Shown one piece after another: positions 37,873-49,578 of a DNA stretch of 64,000 nucleotides (its first letter is position 1; each line of letters opens with the position of its first letter). The notes under the pieces are model-generated. The model was given only the letters and a program-made list of their open reading frames with translations, was not told the DNA's origin and searched no databases. The stretch is from assembly GCA_026008535.1 (NCBI GenBank), contig BRKX01000011.1, positions 20,034,001 through 20,098,000 of the forward strand. Direction: 5' to 3'. Made by a program: the position numbers and the translations under genes. The stretch comes from Perilla frutescens (lineage: Eukaryota > Streptophyta > Magnoliopsida > Lamiales > Lamiaceae).

Positions 37873-38871
37873 ATGCCGCCTCGAAGACGTCAAGCTGAGA
37901 ACGAAGATGAGAACGAACCCGAACAAGCTCCAAACCCCGGACCAAGAGCCGAAAGTGTGTTTCTCAAACACAATCCTCCATCGTTTAATGGTTTAGGAGA
38001 TCCAATGGACGCTGAAAAATGGGTGCGCTTCTTAGAGTGAATTTTCGATTTCATAGCTTGTTCTGAAGAGGAAAAGTTAAGCTGTGCTCTCTTTATGCTG
38101 ACGGATGATGCGAACTATTGGTGGGAGTCCGTTCGAAGGACCATAACCCCGGATCAATAGGAAGACTATAGTTGGGAAGATTTCAACCACGATCTGTATC
38201 AGAAGTACATCCCGGATTGTTACCGAGAGGTAAAAGAGATGGAGTTCTGGAATCTAAAGCAAGGGAACAAGACAGTGTCAGAATACGATAGAGAATTCAA
38301 CCAATTGTCAAGGCATGCTCCACATCTAGTGGACACAGACGGGAAGAAAGTACGCAAGTTCAAGAAAGGACTCAGGTCCGAGATTGGCATAGCCCTCGCA
38401 GGACAAGAAGACATGTCCTATGCTCGAACCTTAGCCAAAGCCTTGCGCATAGAAGCCATTCTCCCTCGAGAGAAAATTCAACCCTCTCAGTCATCTAATG
38501 ATCCAAAGGGAAAAAGGAAGTGAGAAGGAGGAAGAAGAGATGACAGAGGAAAAAAACCCCACTGACAAAGCCGAGAGTCAGGGGTGCCTCGAAGTCAGCC
38601 TGGCAACGCCCCTAGCTTTAGACCGTGTCAAAGGTGCAGAAGAATGCATCCTGGAGTCTGTCGAGCAAATCTATCTGGGTGTTTCAACTGTGGTGAAGAG
38701 GGGCACTTCAAGAGAGAGTGTCCTAAAGGAAACATCAGACGATCTCAAACACCACAACAACCCATGTACCCGCAGCCGCTTCAGCAACTTCCTGGAAATC
38801 AGCCAAGACTGCAGCAAGGAGGACCTCAGGGTCAAAGGCCGGGGATGAACCCAAGACCGAGCCAAGGATGA
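37873..38871 (+). pseudogene. gypsy gag (copy 2)
   Basis: Same gag as at 13382-14380, with the same five in-frame stops and the CCHC knuckle. The shared stops show that the gag was already dead before duplication. Single-base differences include g/c near 38187 and t for c near 38351, the latter changing one residue (KKV for KKA). Confidence 0.85.
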
Positions 38872-38970
38872 GATCAAAGGTCCAACCAAGGACAGAGGCC
38901 GCCTCAGCCAGCTCGTACTTATGCTCTCAATCAGCAGCAAGCTGCTAAGGCCCCAGGTAATCTAGCAGGT

Positions 38971-40946
38971 ATGATTACCCTCCTCGAGACGCCAGTTTTA
39001 GCTCTCTTCGATACTGGAGCATCGCATTCGTTCATAGCTGAGTCTGTTTGTAAGAAACTGAAGATAAAACCCGAGAATGCTGAGAATGCTCTGGAGATAA
39101 GTATTCCCTCTGGAAAGAGAATGATGTCTAGGAAGGTCTGCTCTAACCTAGCCTTGAACATAGAAGGGGAAAACTTTAAGTCAAATCTTTATGTGATAAA
39201 GATTCAGGACTTCGATATAATCCTAGGAATGGATTGGTTAGCCTCAGCTTATGCTTCTATAAGCTGCCCTGAGAGGGAAATAGTGTTTCGACCACCCGGG
39301 AAACCCGAGGTGAAAATCTACGGGTCAAGGCTGGGAACTAAAATCCTAGTGATATCTGCCCTGAAGGCCACTAAGATGATGAGAAAGAAGAACTGCCAAG
39401 CCTTTCTAGTTAATCGAATAAGGAAGGAGGAAGGAGAGCTTTCCATCGAAGACGTTCTAGTCATAAGAGAATACCCCGACGTATTTCCAAAGGAGCTGCC
39501 CGGACTGCCTCTAGATAGGCAGGTAGAGTTCGCTATCAAGTTGGAACCAGGAGCCGCCCCTGTTTCGAAAGCCCCTTACAGAATGGCGCCTAAGGAGTTG
39601 CAAGAACTCAAGGTTCAACTACAAGAGTTATTAGACCTAGGTTTTATCCAACCTAGTGTGTCGCGTTGGGGAGCTCCAATCTTGTTGGTAAAGAAAAAGG
39701 ATGGTACATTGAGAATGTGCATCGACTATAGAGAGCTCAATAAGCTAACCATCAAGAATCGATACCCTCTCCCAAGAATAGACGATCTCTTCGATCAGCT
39801 CAAGGGAGCAAGTGTTTTCTCCAAGATAGACTTAAGATCTGGGTACCATCAGTTGAAGATCCGAAAGGAAGATATCCCTAAGACCGCTTTTAGAACTCGC
39901 TATGGGCATTACGAGTTTGTGGTAATGCCATTCGGATTGACCAACGCTCCAGCAGTGTTCATAGATTTAATGAACCGAGTCTTTCACCCGTACCTAGATA
40001 AGTTTGTTCTGGTTTTCATAGATGATATCCTCATCTATTCCAAGGATGAAGAAGAACATCAGGAGCACCTAAGAGTGGTGCTGGAGACATTAAGAAGAGA
40101 AAGGCTTTATGCTAAGTTCAGCAAGTGTGAGTTTTGGCTCAAGGAAGTTATGTTTTAGGTCACATAGTCTCGGTAGAAGGAATCAAGGTAGATCCAGCCA
40201 AGATTGAAGCTGTAAGCAACTGGAAGTCTCCAAGAAGTGTGAACGAGATAAGAAGTTTTTTAGGACTCGCTGGATACTATCGTAGATTCATCGAAGGATT
40301 CTCGACTATATCCAAGCCTATGACGCGATTGCTAAAGAAGGACTCCAAGTTCAAATGGATGCCTGAGTGCGAGGAAAGTTTTCAAACTCTGAAAAAGATG
40401 CTAACCACAGCCCCTGTGTTAGCAATTCCAGAAGGGAATGAAGATTTCGTGGTTTACACAGACGCATCGAGGAAAGGATTAGGATGCGTACTAATGCAAA
40501 GAGGAAAGGTGATTACTTATGCTTCAAGACAGCTTAAGAATCACGAGCAGAACTTCCCGATGCATGACTTAGAGCTAGCAGTTGTCGTTCATGTGCTGAA
40601 GATCTGGAGGCACTACCTCTACGGAGCCAAGTGTGAGATCTTCTCAGATCACAAGAGCTTGAAGTATTTCTTCGAGCAAAAGGATCTTAACATGAGGCAA
40701 AGAAGATGACTAGAACTCGTAAAAGATTATGACTGCACGATTCACTACCACCTAGGCAAGGCAAATGTGGTAGCAGATGCTCTAAGTAGGAAGGAGAAGG
40801 CAGAGTTAGAACTCATCCTAGCCAAGGAGGATCTTCGCAAGGAATTCGAGAAGTTAAGGATTGAGGTGTTAACACCACCCGAGACTATTCAAGCTCAAGT
40901 TGCCATGATAGTTGCTCAGCCCGACCTAAGGCAAAGGATAATTGAA
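38971..40946 (+). pseudogene. gypsy pol, truncated before integrase (copy 2)
   Basis: Protease (FDTGASHS), reverse transcriptase (FIDDILIYSK) and RNase H (YTDASRKGLG) are present. The frameshift after RT and the stop at the end of the RNase H segment are shared with copy 1. RT keeps the family residue in MPFGLTNAPA. The frame runs into non-gypsy sequence after 40946, so integrase and chromodomain are absent. Confidence 0.87.
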
Positions 40947-41737
40947 TTCTTCAGTGGATCTGCGATTTAAGAGAAAAAAAAAGTGTTAGAACTTGCGTGT
41001 CATAGAGAGAATGAGAGACAGAAAAATATAGCCACAGGGAGACAGAGAGATACTTATCTTATGTACAGATGTTTACAGCGGCTTCTTCACGCTGTACAGA
41101 TGTTTACAGCTACGAACCTGTCGACAAAATTGAAAAAAAATCAAAAATCCAAAGTGGGGAAAAAAACCAAAAGTATAATACAAAAAAAATAGTCAAAAAA
41201 ATATGTCGGTAGAGATGAAGTACCGTTTTTATTACAACTTTGAGGTAGAAACTGAGCAACATAGATATACATTGTCAGAGAGTGAGGTTGGAGGCGGCGG
41301 AAGAGACAGAGTGAGTTTGGAGGCGGCAGAAGAGAGAGAGTGAGGTTGGAGGCGGCGGAAGAGAGAGAGTGTGAGGTTGGAGGCGCCGGAAGCTCAACAT
41401 TTAAACCCTAAATCAGAGATGCTTCATTCAGAGAGAAAGATTAAAAGCTCCACACTGTCAGAGAGTGAGGTTGGAGGCGGCGAAAGAGAGAGTGTGAGGT
41501 TGGAGGCGCCGGAAGCTCAACATTTAAACCCTAAATCAGATATGCTTCATTCAGAGAGAAAGATTAAAAGCTCTATATATCTTTCAAAAATTTAATCGGA
41601 AATTGACAGTGAGATAGAGAGGCATATTTCGAGTGAGAGTGATGCATATTTACTGTGAGTTGTGTGGCAAGGGGAGTTTTTTTCAGGCATATCGGAGTGA
41701 AAGGCGGAAGAGAGGGGGTGAGGGGGAGTCGACAGAA

Positions 41738-41797
<60 letters not shown>

Positions 41798-42506
41798 TGG
41801 GTGTGATTGTGTGAAGAAACCCTAATCAGCTGGAGGCGGAAGTGAAAGTGTAATGGATGTGAAGAAACCCTAATGATCTATTTATATATGTGTAACAAAT
41901 AAATTTATTAATACAAAAATCAAAATATTGAATTGAGGTCGGGCTTCTTCATTTGAAGACGAATATTTTAAATATTGGGCCGAGTCAATATGTTTTGGAA
42001 TGTTAAAAATAATTCAGGCCCAACTACTAATTGCATGTAATTAAATATTACATAGTTTAATACTTTGTTTTATTATTTTAGTTAAGATTTGCAGTTAGAT
42101 TATTTACATAATCTGATATTAGATAGTTAAATATTTAATATGTGGAGATAATTAAATATTACATAATTTACATATTTTAGTTAATATTTAAATATTATGT
42201 TAATTATTAACTAATTATTAAGTAATGATCTAAATAAATATTTAATTAAAATAATTAAATATTTACCATTGACCGCTTCTTTATAAATTTCTTTTATTGG
42301 GTTTGAACCTACATTTATTAACATCGTCAGTAAAAAATAATTTTTATTACATGCACAATAAAATTGTATAATATTTCTAATATAGATAAACAAACTCTTA
42401 ATGTATTTCTAATTTGTAATAAATATATTTTAAAAAATATATTAAATATTTAATTGTATTAATTTAATTATACTGTATTTTTTTACTACATGTTATTCAT
42501 TAACAG
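40947..42506 (+). promoter_or_regulatory. Helitron RepHel upstream region: GA repeats and telo-boxes
   Basis: No protein gene supported. About 41275-41580 holds short repeats of GTGAGGTTGGAGGCGGCGGAAGA and a 123-bp direct repeat (41369-41450 and 41492-41573). A GA microsatellite lies at about 41740-41792. Four AAACCCTA telo-boxes occur at 41403, 41526, 41817 and 41865. In plants, such motifs sit in promoters and 5' leaders of genes active in dividing cells and can bind telobox factors. I infer that this is the RepHel promoter/leader. The remainder to 42506 is AT-rich and featureless. Confidence 0.4.
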
Positions 42507-44546
42507 ATAGAGGAAGTACTTGAGAATACAAAATTAATTGACATACATGTTGAACAGATTTCTAATACAGGTATTCTTTTTTTTTATTACATTTTAAAAT
42601 AATAGATTATGATATTATAAATCAAATTTAATTTTTTTATATTAGTTGAATGATTTTTAAAATCATTCTTTAATTATTCAAATACAAGTGAAGGAACAAG
42701 TCAATCTGAATAAATTGTTGATTTAACTATTAATGAATCAATGGAGGATGACCAATTAATTGATATAAATGTTACACAAATGTCTGATACAGGTACTAAA
42801 TGCAGTATATGTTAATTAACAATTACATATCAAATTTGAATAATAATTATATGAATCTGATGTTAATAATTTTTTTGCCTCATTAGGTGAACAGTATGAT
42901 CCTATTTGGCATCAATATTATACAGGTAAGTTTAAAATTATGTTGAAATTTAATAATTTTTTTTATTTGATAATTTATTTATATTTAATTTGTTATTTTT
43001 TTAATTACATTTAGAAATAATAGATTATGATATTATAAATCAGATTTATATTTTTTATATTAGTTTAGATACTTAAAATAATTTTTTAATTATTCAAATA
43101 CAGGTGAAGGAACAAGTGAATCTGAACAAATTGTTGATTTAACAATTAATGAATCAATGGATGATGACCAATTAATTGATATAAAACACAAATGTCTGAT
43201 ACAGGTACTAAGTGAAGTATATGTTAATTAACAATTACATATGAAATTTGAATAATAATTATATAAATCTGATGTTGATAATTTTTTTGCCTCATTAGGT
43301 GAACAGTATGATCCTAATTGGCGGCAATATTGTACATGTAAGTTAATAATTATGTCCAAATTTAATAATTTTTTATTTAATAATTTATTTATATTTAATT
43401 TGTTATTTTTTCAATATTTATAGCAACACAAAATAAAAATTATTAATGACACTTCTATTGGTAAATTTAGTATATTTCGGATTTCTAATTTTGCAATTAA
43501 ATAATATAATTTTTTTTAAGAAATATTATTATTATGTTTTTTAATATTACTTTACATACCTAAAACCATTTTTAAATGTATATAGTATTGTATTAATTTA
43601 ATTATAATGTATTTTTTGACTACATGTTATTCATTAACAGAGGAACTATTACAGAATACAAGATTAGTTGACATACATGTTGAACAAATTTCTAATACAG
43701 GTATTCTTTTTTTATTACATTTTGAAATAATAGATTATGATATGATAAATCAGATTAATAATTTTTATATTAGTTTAGATATATAAAATTATTTTTTAAT
43801 TATTCAAAGTGATTTGTGAAGGAATAAGTGAACCTGAACAAATTGTTGGTGTAACAATTAATGAATCAATGGAGGATGACCAATTAATTGATATACATGT
43901 TACACAAATGTTTGATACATGTATTAAATTCAGTATATGTTAATTAATAATTAAATATGAAATTTAAATAATAATTATATAAATCTGATGTTAATAATTT
44001 TTTTGACTCATTAGGTAAACAATATGATCGTAATTGGCAGCAATATTGTACTGGTATGTTAATAATTATGTCCAAATTTAATTAGTTTATTTATTTACTA
44101 ATTTATTTATATTTAATATGTTACTTTTTCAATATTTATAGCAACAAAAATTAATTGGGAATCACACTTCTATTGGTAAATTTAATAAATTTCGTATTGG
44201 TAAGTTTGCAATTAAATAGTGCATATATTTAATTTTAAGAGATATTATTATCATGTTTTTAATATCACTTTACATACCTACAATCATTCTTAAGTTAATA
44301 ATTTACAGGTGAAGGAACAAGTAAAAATGAACAGATTGTTGATTTAAGAAATACTGAATCAATGGAGGATGACCAATTCATTGATATAAACGTTACACAA
44401 ATGTTTGATATAGGTACTAAATGTAGTATATTTTAATTAAAACTTAAATATCAAATTATAATATTAATTATATTAATCTGATGTTATTAATTTTTTTTGC
44501 CCATTAGGTGAACAGTTTGATCGTAATCCACAGCAATATTGTATTG
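42507..44546 (+). repeat. Duplicated exon array 5' of RepHel
   Basis: Three exon types repeat in the order C-A-B-A-B, twice. C is at 42507-42570 and 43641-43700. A (about 105 bp, 35 codons) is at 42688-42792, 43104-43204, 43816-43920 and 44309-44413. B (39 bp, 13 codons) is at 42887-42925, 43299-43337, 44015-44053 and 44508-44546. A and B sit between phase-1 introns, so units can be added or skipped without a frameshift. A encodes an acidic segment (ESMEDDQLIDI), B a GEQYDxNWxQY-like segment. Decay: A1 has an in-frame TAA and an altered acceptor, A2 lost bases, A3 lacks a clear acceptor. A4-B4 splice in frame into RepHel at 44808. Confidence 0.65.
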
Positions 44547-44807
44547 GTAAGTTAATAATTATGTACAATTATAATTATTATTTTTATTTAGTAGTTAATT
44601 TTAAATTAATTTGTTATTTTTATAATATTTATAGCAATCTAAAAAAAATTAAAATTACACTTCTATTTGTAAATTTCGTATATTTTTTAATAATTTAGTT
44701 ATCTAAATAATTTTTAAATACTACTATATGAATTTACAACTATTATCAATATAATTATGAATGATATTAAATATTTATTTAAAATTTATTATTCATAACA
44801 TTTTCAG

Positions 44808-47800
44808 ATTACTCAGATCTTGGTGATCCGATGTTTATTTGTGAATTTTGTGGAGCACGTTTTTGGTATGATGAAAGGTTGGGAAAAAATTCAAAAACAC
44901 GCACTACGAAATACTCATAATGCTGTATTCAAGGAAAAATTAAATTGCCACCTGTTCAAAGGCCTCCTAAAGTTTTGGAAAGTTTGCTCTATGAGAATGA
45001 TCAGAAGAGTAAACATTTTCTTGATAATATTCGTTCATACAGTAGTATGTTTTCTTTTACATCAATGGGAGGCAAGATAGATTTCAGTTTAAATATTGGT
45101 AATTCTCCACCGACATTCCGACTGCATGGTCAGAATTATCATATGATTGGAAGTCTACTGCCACCTCAAGGTTCTACACCAAAGTTCGCTCAGTTATATA
45201 TTTATGATATTGAAAATGAAATTGCAAATAGAATGGTATCTGTGAGGTAATTTATATTTATTATTACATTTTTTAAAATATATATAACTCTAAATATTAT
45301 GTATGTTCCTTCTAATTCGATTTTATATTTATGTTTATGTAGGAACAAAAAAACCATAAACACACTTCATGCAGAGATTGTTTCTGAACTAAAAAACATG
45401 TTGGATGACAATAATGTTCTTGTTAAGTCATTTAGGATGGCAAAGCACAACATTGTTGATCTTGGCCAATCTGATGTTAAGTTGAAACTTATTGGTAGAC
45501 GTGGAGGTGATGCTAGAATGTATAATCTTCCAACTGTGTCTGAAGTGGCTGCATTAGTTGTTGGAGATTTTGATCAATCTTTTGGAGATAGAGACATAAT
45601 ATTGGAAACTCAGACTGGAGAATTGAAATGCATTAATGAGTTAAATACAGCCTATTTAGGTTTACAATATCCTATTCTGTTTCCATATGGTGAAGATGGT
45701 TATAGAGAAGATATACCATTTTCATATTTGAATTCTTCATCAAAGTATGCTTGAAATATGGTCAGCATCAGAGAATATTTTGATTATCGGTTGCATGAAA
45801 GAGATTGTGATGCAAAAATCATTCTAAGCTCAAGGAGATTATTTCAACAATTTGTTGTTGATGCCTATATAATGATTGAATCTGCTAGACTGTTATACAT
45901 ACGTACACATCAACAATCATTGAGATGTCATATGTACAAAGGTTTAGAAGAGGCTCTAACAAAAGGTGAAATAAATCCTGCAACTCAAGGAAGACGAGTT
46001 ATCTTGCCTTCCACATTCAATGGAGGAGCTCGATACATGATTCAAAATTATCAAGATGCTATGGCTATTTGTCAATGGGCTGGATATCCAAATATATTCA
46101 TCACATTTACATGCAATCCAAGATGGCCAGAAATTGTAAGATATGTGCAGGAAAAATGATTGAGACCTGAAGATCGTCCTGATATTGTTTGTCGAGTGTT
46201 CAAAATGAAGTTGGACAATTTGATTCAGGATCTGCGTCAAAATAATATATTTGGAAATGTTAAAGCAGGTATGTGTTAGTTTTTTAAAATTTATTATATC
46301 AATTTTTTTTTAATTTAATTTTTTTTAACTTCAATTATAGTGGTATACACTGTTGAATTTCAAAAGAGAGGCCTTCCACATGCGCATATTTTGCTTTTCA
46401 TATCTAAAGAGGATCAGAATCGAGGTTCAGAAGTGATTGACCAAATAATATCAGCCGGAATACCTGATAAAGAGCTGGATCCAAAATATTACACATCTGT
46501 ACAAGATTTCATGATTCACGGTCCATGTGGTGTTGCAAAAAAAAACTCACCATGCATGAGAAATGGTCGTTGCAGTAAATATTTTCCGAAAAATTTTACT
46601 GAGACAACAACCACGGATGAAGATGGATATCCAATATATAGACGCAGAGACAATGGAAGAATAATTTTGAAGAATGGAATGCTGATGGATAATAGATGCG
46701 TTGTTCCTCACAATCGATTCCTTTTGATGAAGTATGCTGCCCATATAAATGTTGAATGGTGCAACCAGTCAAGATCAATAAAATATTTATTCAAATATGT
46801 GAACAAAGGGCACGATCGTGTTACCGCAGCATTCTATCAGAGCACTCAAGATGATGAAAGTGGGAAAAATATTGATGAAATAAGTATGTATTATGATTGC
46901 AGATATATTTCCCCCTGCGAGGCCGCGTAGAGAATATTTGGATTTCAAATTCAATACAAATACCCTCCTGTTGAGAGGTTGAGTTTTCATCTTCAAAATG
47001 AGCAGACGGTTTTCTTTCAAGATTCTAATTCAATTGAAGATGTCCTAAATAGACCAACTGTTCATGAAAGTGTGTTTTTAGCTTGGTTTGAAGCAAATAA
47101 GAAGTATCCAGAAGTGCGGAAACTTACTTATGTTCAATTTCCAACAAAGTTTGTTTGGAAAAAAGCTAAAAAAGAATGGGTACCGAGGAAAAAAAAAATT
47201 TCAATTGGAAGAATTTTCTTTATTCCTCCGGACAGTGGGGAAATTTATTATTTGAGATGTTTGCTTAATGTAGTGCGGGGTCCTACGTGTTATGAAGGCA
47301 TCAGAAAAATTAATGGTGTGCAGTATGCTTCATTCAGAGATGCATGTTATGCTTTGGGATTGTTGGACGAATATAAGGAATTTATTGATGGGATCGTTGA
47401 AGCAAGCTATTGGTCATCTGCTGAATCTTTGATAAAGTTATTTGTTACATTGTTAGCATCAGATTCAATGGGATGTCCAGAAGTCGTATTGAATAATTGT
47501 TGGATATATTTATCTGATGATATATTATATAAGCAACGATCAATACTTGAACATCCAGGTAGTTACAAATTTAATTATTTATTATTTGTTTAATTTTTCT
47601 ATATTATTTTAAATTTCATTAATAAATATTCTTATAAATATACAGAATTGCAGTTGACCGATGAACAGATTCAAAGGTATTGTTTGGTGGAAATTGAAAA
47701 GTTGATCAAGAGTTTTGGAAGGACTTTACGAGAATTTGAAGGTATGCCATATCCAAGTTCTGACTTTTTTCAATCTCAGGAAAATAGATTGATAAATGAT

Positions 47801-49297
47801 GAAATGAGATATGATAGGATGGAATTGGAAAATGATCACAAAGTGTTTGTTAGCAAACTCACAGATGAACAACACAATGTGTATCAAATTATATTGGATG
47901 CTATATCATCAGAATCAGGGGGCATGTTTTTCTTGTATGGATACGGAGGTACTGGAAAGACATTCATATGGAAGACATTATCAGCAGCATTTAGATTAAA
48001 AGGAGAAATAGTGTTAAATGTTGCATCAAGTGGCATTGCTTCTATATTATTACCAGGTGGACGGACAGCGCATTCAAGATTTAAGATACCGTTAAATCCA
48101 AATGAGGATTCCACCTACAACATTGTCCAAGGAAATCCGCTTGCAGAATTGATTGTTAGACGCAAGCTTATAATTTGGGATGAAGCACCTATGATGCACA
48201 AATACTGCTTTGAAGCTTTAGATCGGACACTTCGAGATATAATGCGTGTTGCTGATTCATCAAGTGGACGTAAAATTTTTGGAAGAAAAACAATCATTTT
48301 TGGAGGTGATTTTCGACAGATCTTACCAGTTATCCCAAAAGGAAGCAGACAGGATATTGTTAATGCCACAATAAATTCTTCTTATCTGTGGAAAGACTGC
48401 CGTGTCTTGAGATTAACAAAAAATTTAAGACTATCGAAGTTGGGTCCTAATGATGTAGGTGATGATGTTGGACAATTTGCAAATTGGATTGCTGGTATTG
48501 GAGACGGTACAATCGGTGGCCCAAATGATGGATATGTGAATATTGACATCCCTGATGATATTTTATTGAAATGGTTAGGAGATCCAATTTCAACAATTGT
48601 TCATAGTACTTTTCCATCATATGGTACTGATATTGCAGATACAACTTATCTACAAGAACGAGCAATTCTTGCTCCAACTTTAAATGCGGTTGACTCTGTA
48701 AATCAATACATGCTTTCTTTGAACAACGGCGAACGCAGATTGTATTTAAGTTTTGACTTAACATGCAACTCAGATAATAATAGAGGTTTGCTGCAAGAAG
48801 TTCATACTCCGGAATTCTTAAACAGTATTAGATGCTCAGGGGTTCCGAATCATGAATTATTTTTGAAAGTAGGTACTCCTGTTATGTTGTTGAGAAACAT
48901 AGATCATGAAAATGGTCTATATAATGAGACTCGATTGATGATCACAAGGCTTGACAAACATGTTGTCGAAGCAATATTTCTTAGTGGCCAAAATGCACAG
49001 TAAATGGTACTAATTCCAAGAATGTCTCTTACGCCTGCTGATCCAAGATTGCCATTTAAGTTTCAGAGAAGACAATTTCCTCTCATGCCCTCTTATGCAA
49101 TGACAATAAACAAGAGCCAAGGACAATCACTCTCTCACGTTGGTTTATTGTTGCAGAAGCCGGTTTTCACTCATGGACAATTGTATGTTGCTGTTTCAAG
49201 GGTTACAAGTCGTAGTGGATTGAAGATCTTACTTGATGATAATGATACGGATACCACTACAAATGTTGTGTATAGAGAAGTTTTTCAGAATCTATAA
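44808..49297 (+). pseudogene. Helitron RepHel: HUH Rep endonuclease / PIF1-type helicase
   Basis: Four exons in phase: 44808-45246, 45343-46268, 46341-47558, 47646-49297 (1412 codons with the entry base). In order: zinc-finger-like CEFCGARFW, Helitron_like_N domain (about 45100-46900) with the HUH motif GLPHAHIL (about 46373-46396) and the paired tyrosines KYLFKYVNKG (about 46777-46806), then a PIF1 helicase with Walker A GYGGTGKT (47939-47962), Walker B IIWDEAP and GGDFRQILPV. It ends in the NKSQGQSL / YVAVSR motifs. The enzyme nicks and unwinds DNA for rolling-circle transposition. In-frame stops at 44918, 45752, 46157, 46928 and 49001 break it. Each looks like a single-base change and the reading frame is otherwise intact, so inactivation is fairly recent. 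Confidence 0.92.
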
Positions 49298-49517
49298 ACT
49301 TCATACTTTAATTGTTTTTTTTTAATAATCACTTTGATTTTTCATAACATATACTTTTAAAGTGTATATGATTTAAATATGAATTAACATTACGTTAAAA
49401 TGTTTAGAAGTATGTAACTAATTTATCTTAAAATACATAACAATAGAATATAATATTAATTTTAATTACTTTTATTTTTTGAGCAATGTCATATGAAATA
49501 ACAATTCTCTGCCACCG

Positions 49518-49578
49518 TGCAGTGCACGGCTCACATACCGATTTACTTCCACCGTGAAACGCACGGGCCGCGTACTAG
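49518..49578 (+). repeat. Helitron 3' end with two tandem hairpins
   Basis: Two stems of the same CCGTG/CACGG sequence occur in tandem: CCGTG-CAGTG-CACGG at about 49515-49529 and CCGTG-AAACG-CACGG at about 49553-49567. The second is followed by GGCCGCGTACTAG, with CTAG ending at 49578 and then T. The hairpin near CTRR is the Helitron termination signal. The first looks like a duplicated or older terminator. Confidence 0.75.

Larger units (their letters stand above)
24530..40946. repeat. Large tandem duplication, copy 2
   Basis: Direct copy of 1-16455, same orientation and order: solo LTR, minus-strand Helitron terminus, SINE, Helitron 5' end, RPA-like gene, hairpin cluster, gypsy fragment. 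The right breakpoint is after 40946. There, coding sequence for the pol region between RNase H and integrase is replaced by unrelated Helitron sequence. Copy-specific changes include shorter or longer TA, GA and CT tracts and a 41-bp deletion in the RPA-like gene. Confidence 0.93.
37131..40946 (+). mobile_element. Ty3/gypsy internal fragment inside Helitron (copy 2)
   Basis: Contains the upstream ORF (37151-37492), gag, protease, RT, RNase H and the start of the pol segment before integrase. It then stops at 40946 and is followed by Helitron sequence. There is no LTR on either side, which argues against a simple insertion and for capture of an internal piece by the Helitron or for a later deletion. 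Sequence is nearly identical to 12640-16455. Confidence 0.8.
30489..49578 (+). mobile_element. Plus-strand autonomous-type Helitron with captured gypsy fragment
   Basis: The 5' end TCTATACTATATATAAAAGC at 30489 is preceded by A. The 3' end is CTAG at 49575-49578, followed by T and preceded by a hairpin (CCGTG AAACG CACGG, 49553-49567), so the element sits between A and T as Helitrons do. It carries an RPA70-like gene (31191-34976) and a RepHel gene (44808-49297) in the same direction. Between them, 37131-40946 is an LTR-less Ty3/gypsy segment cut at both ends. Total is about 19 kb. It is probably no longer autonomous, since RepHel has five stops. Confidence 0.82.
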
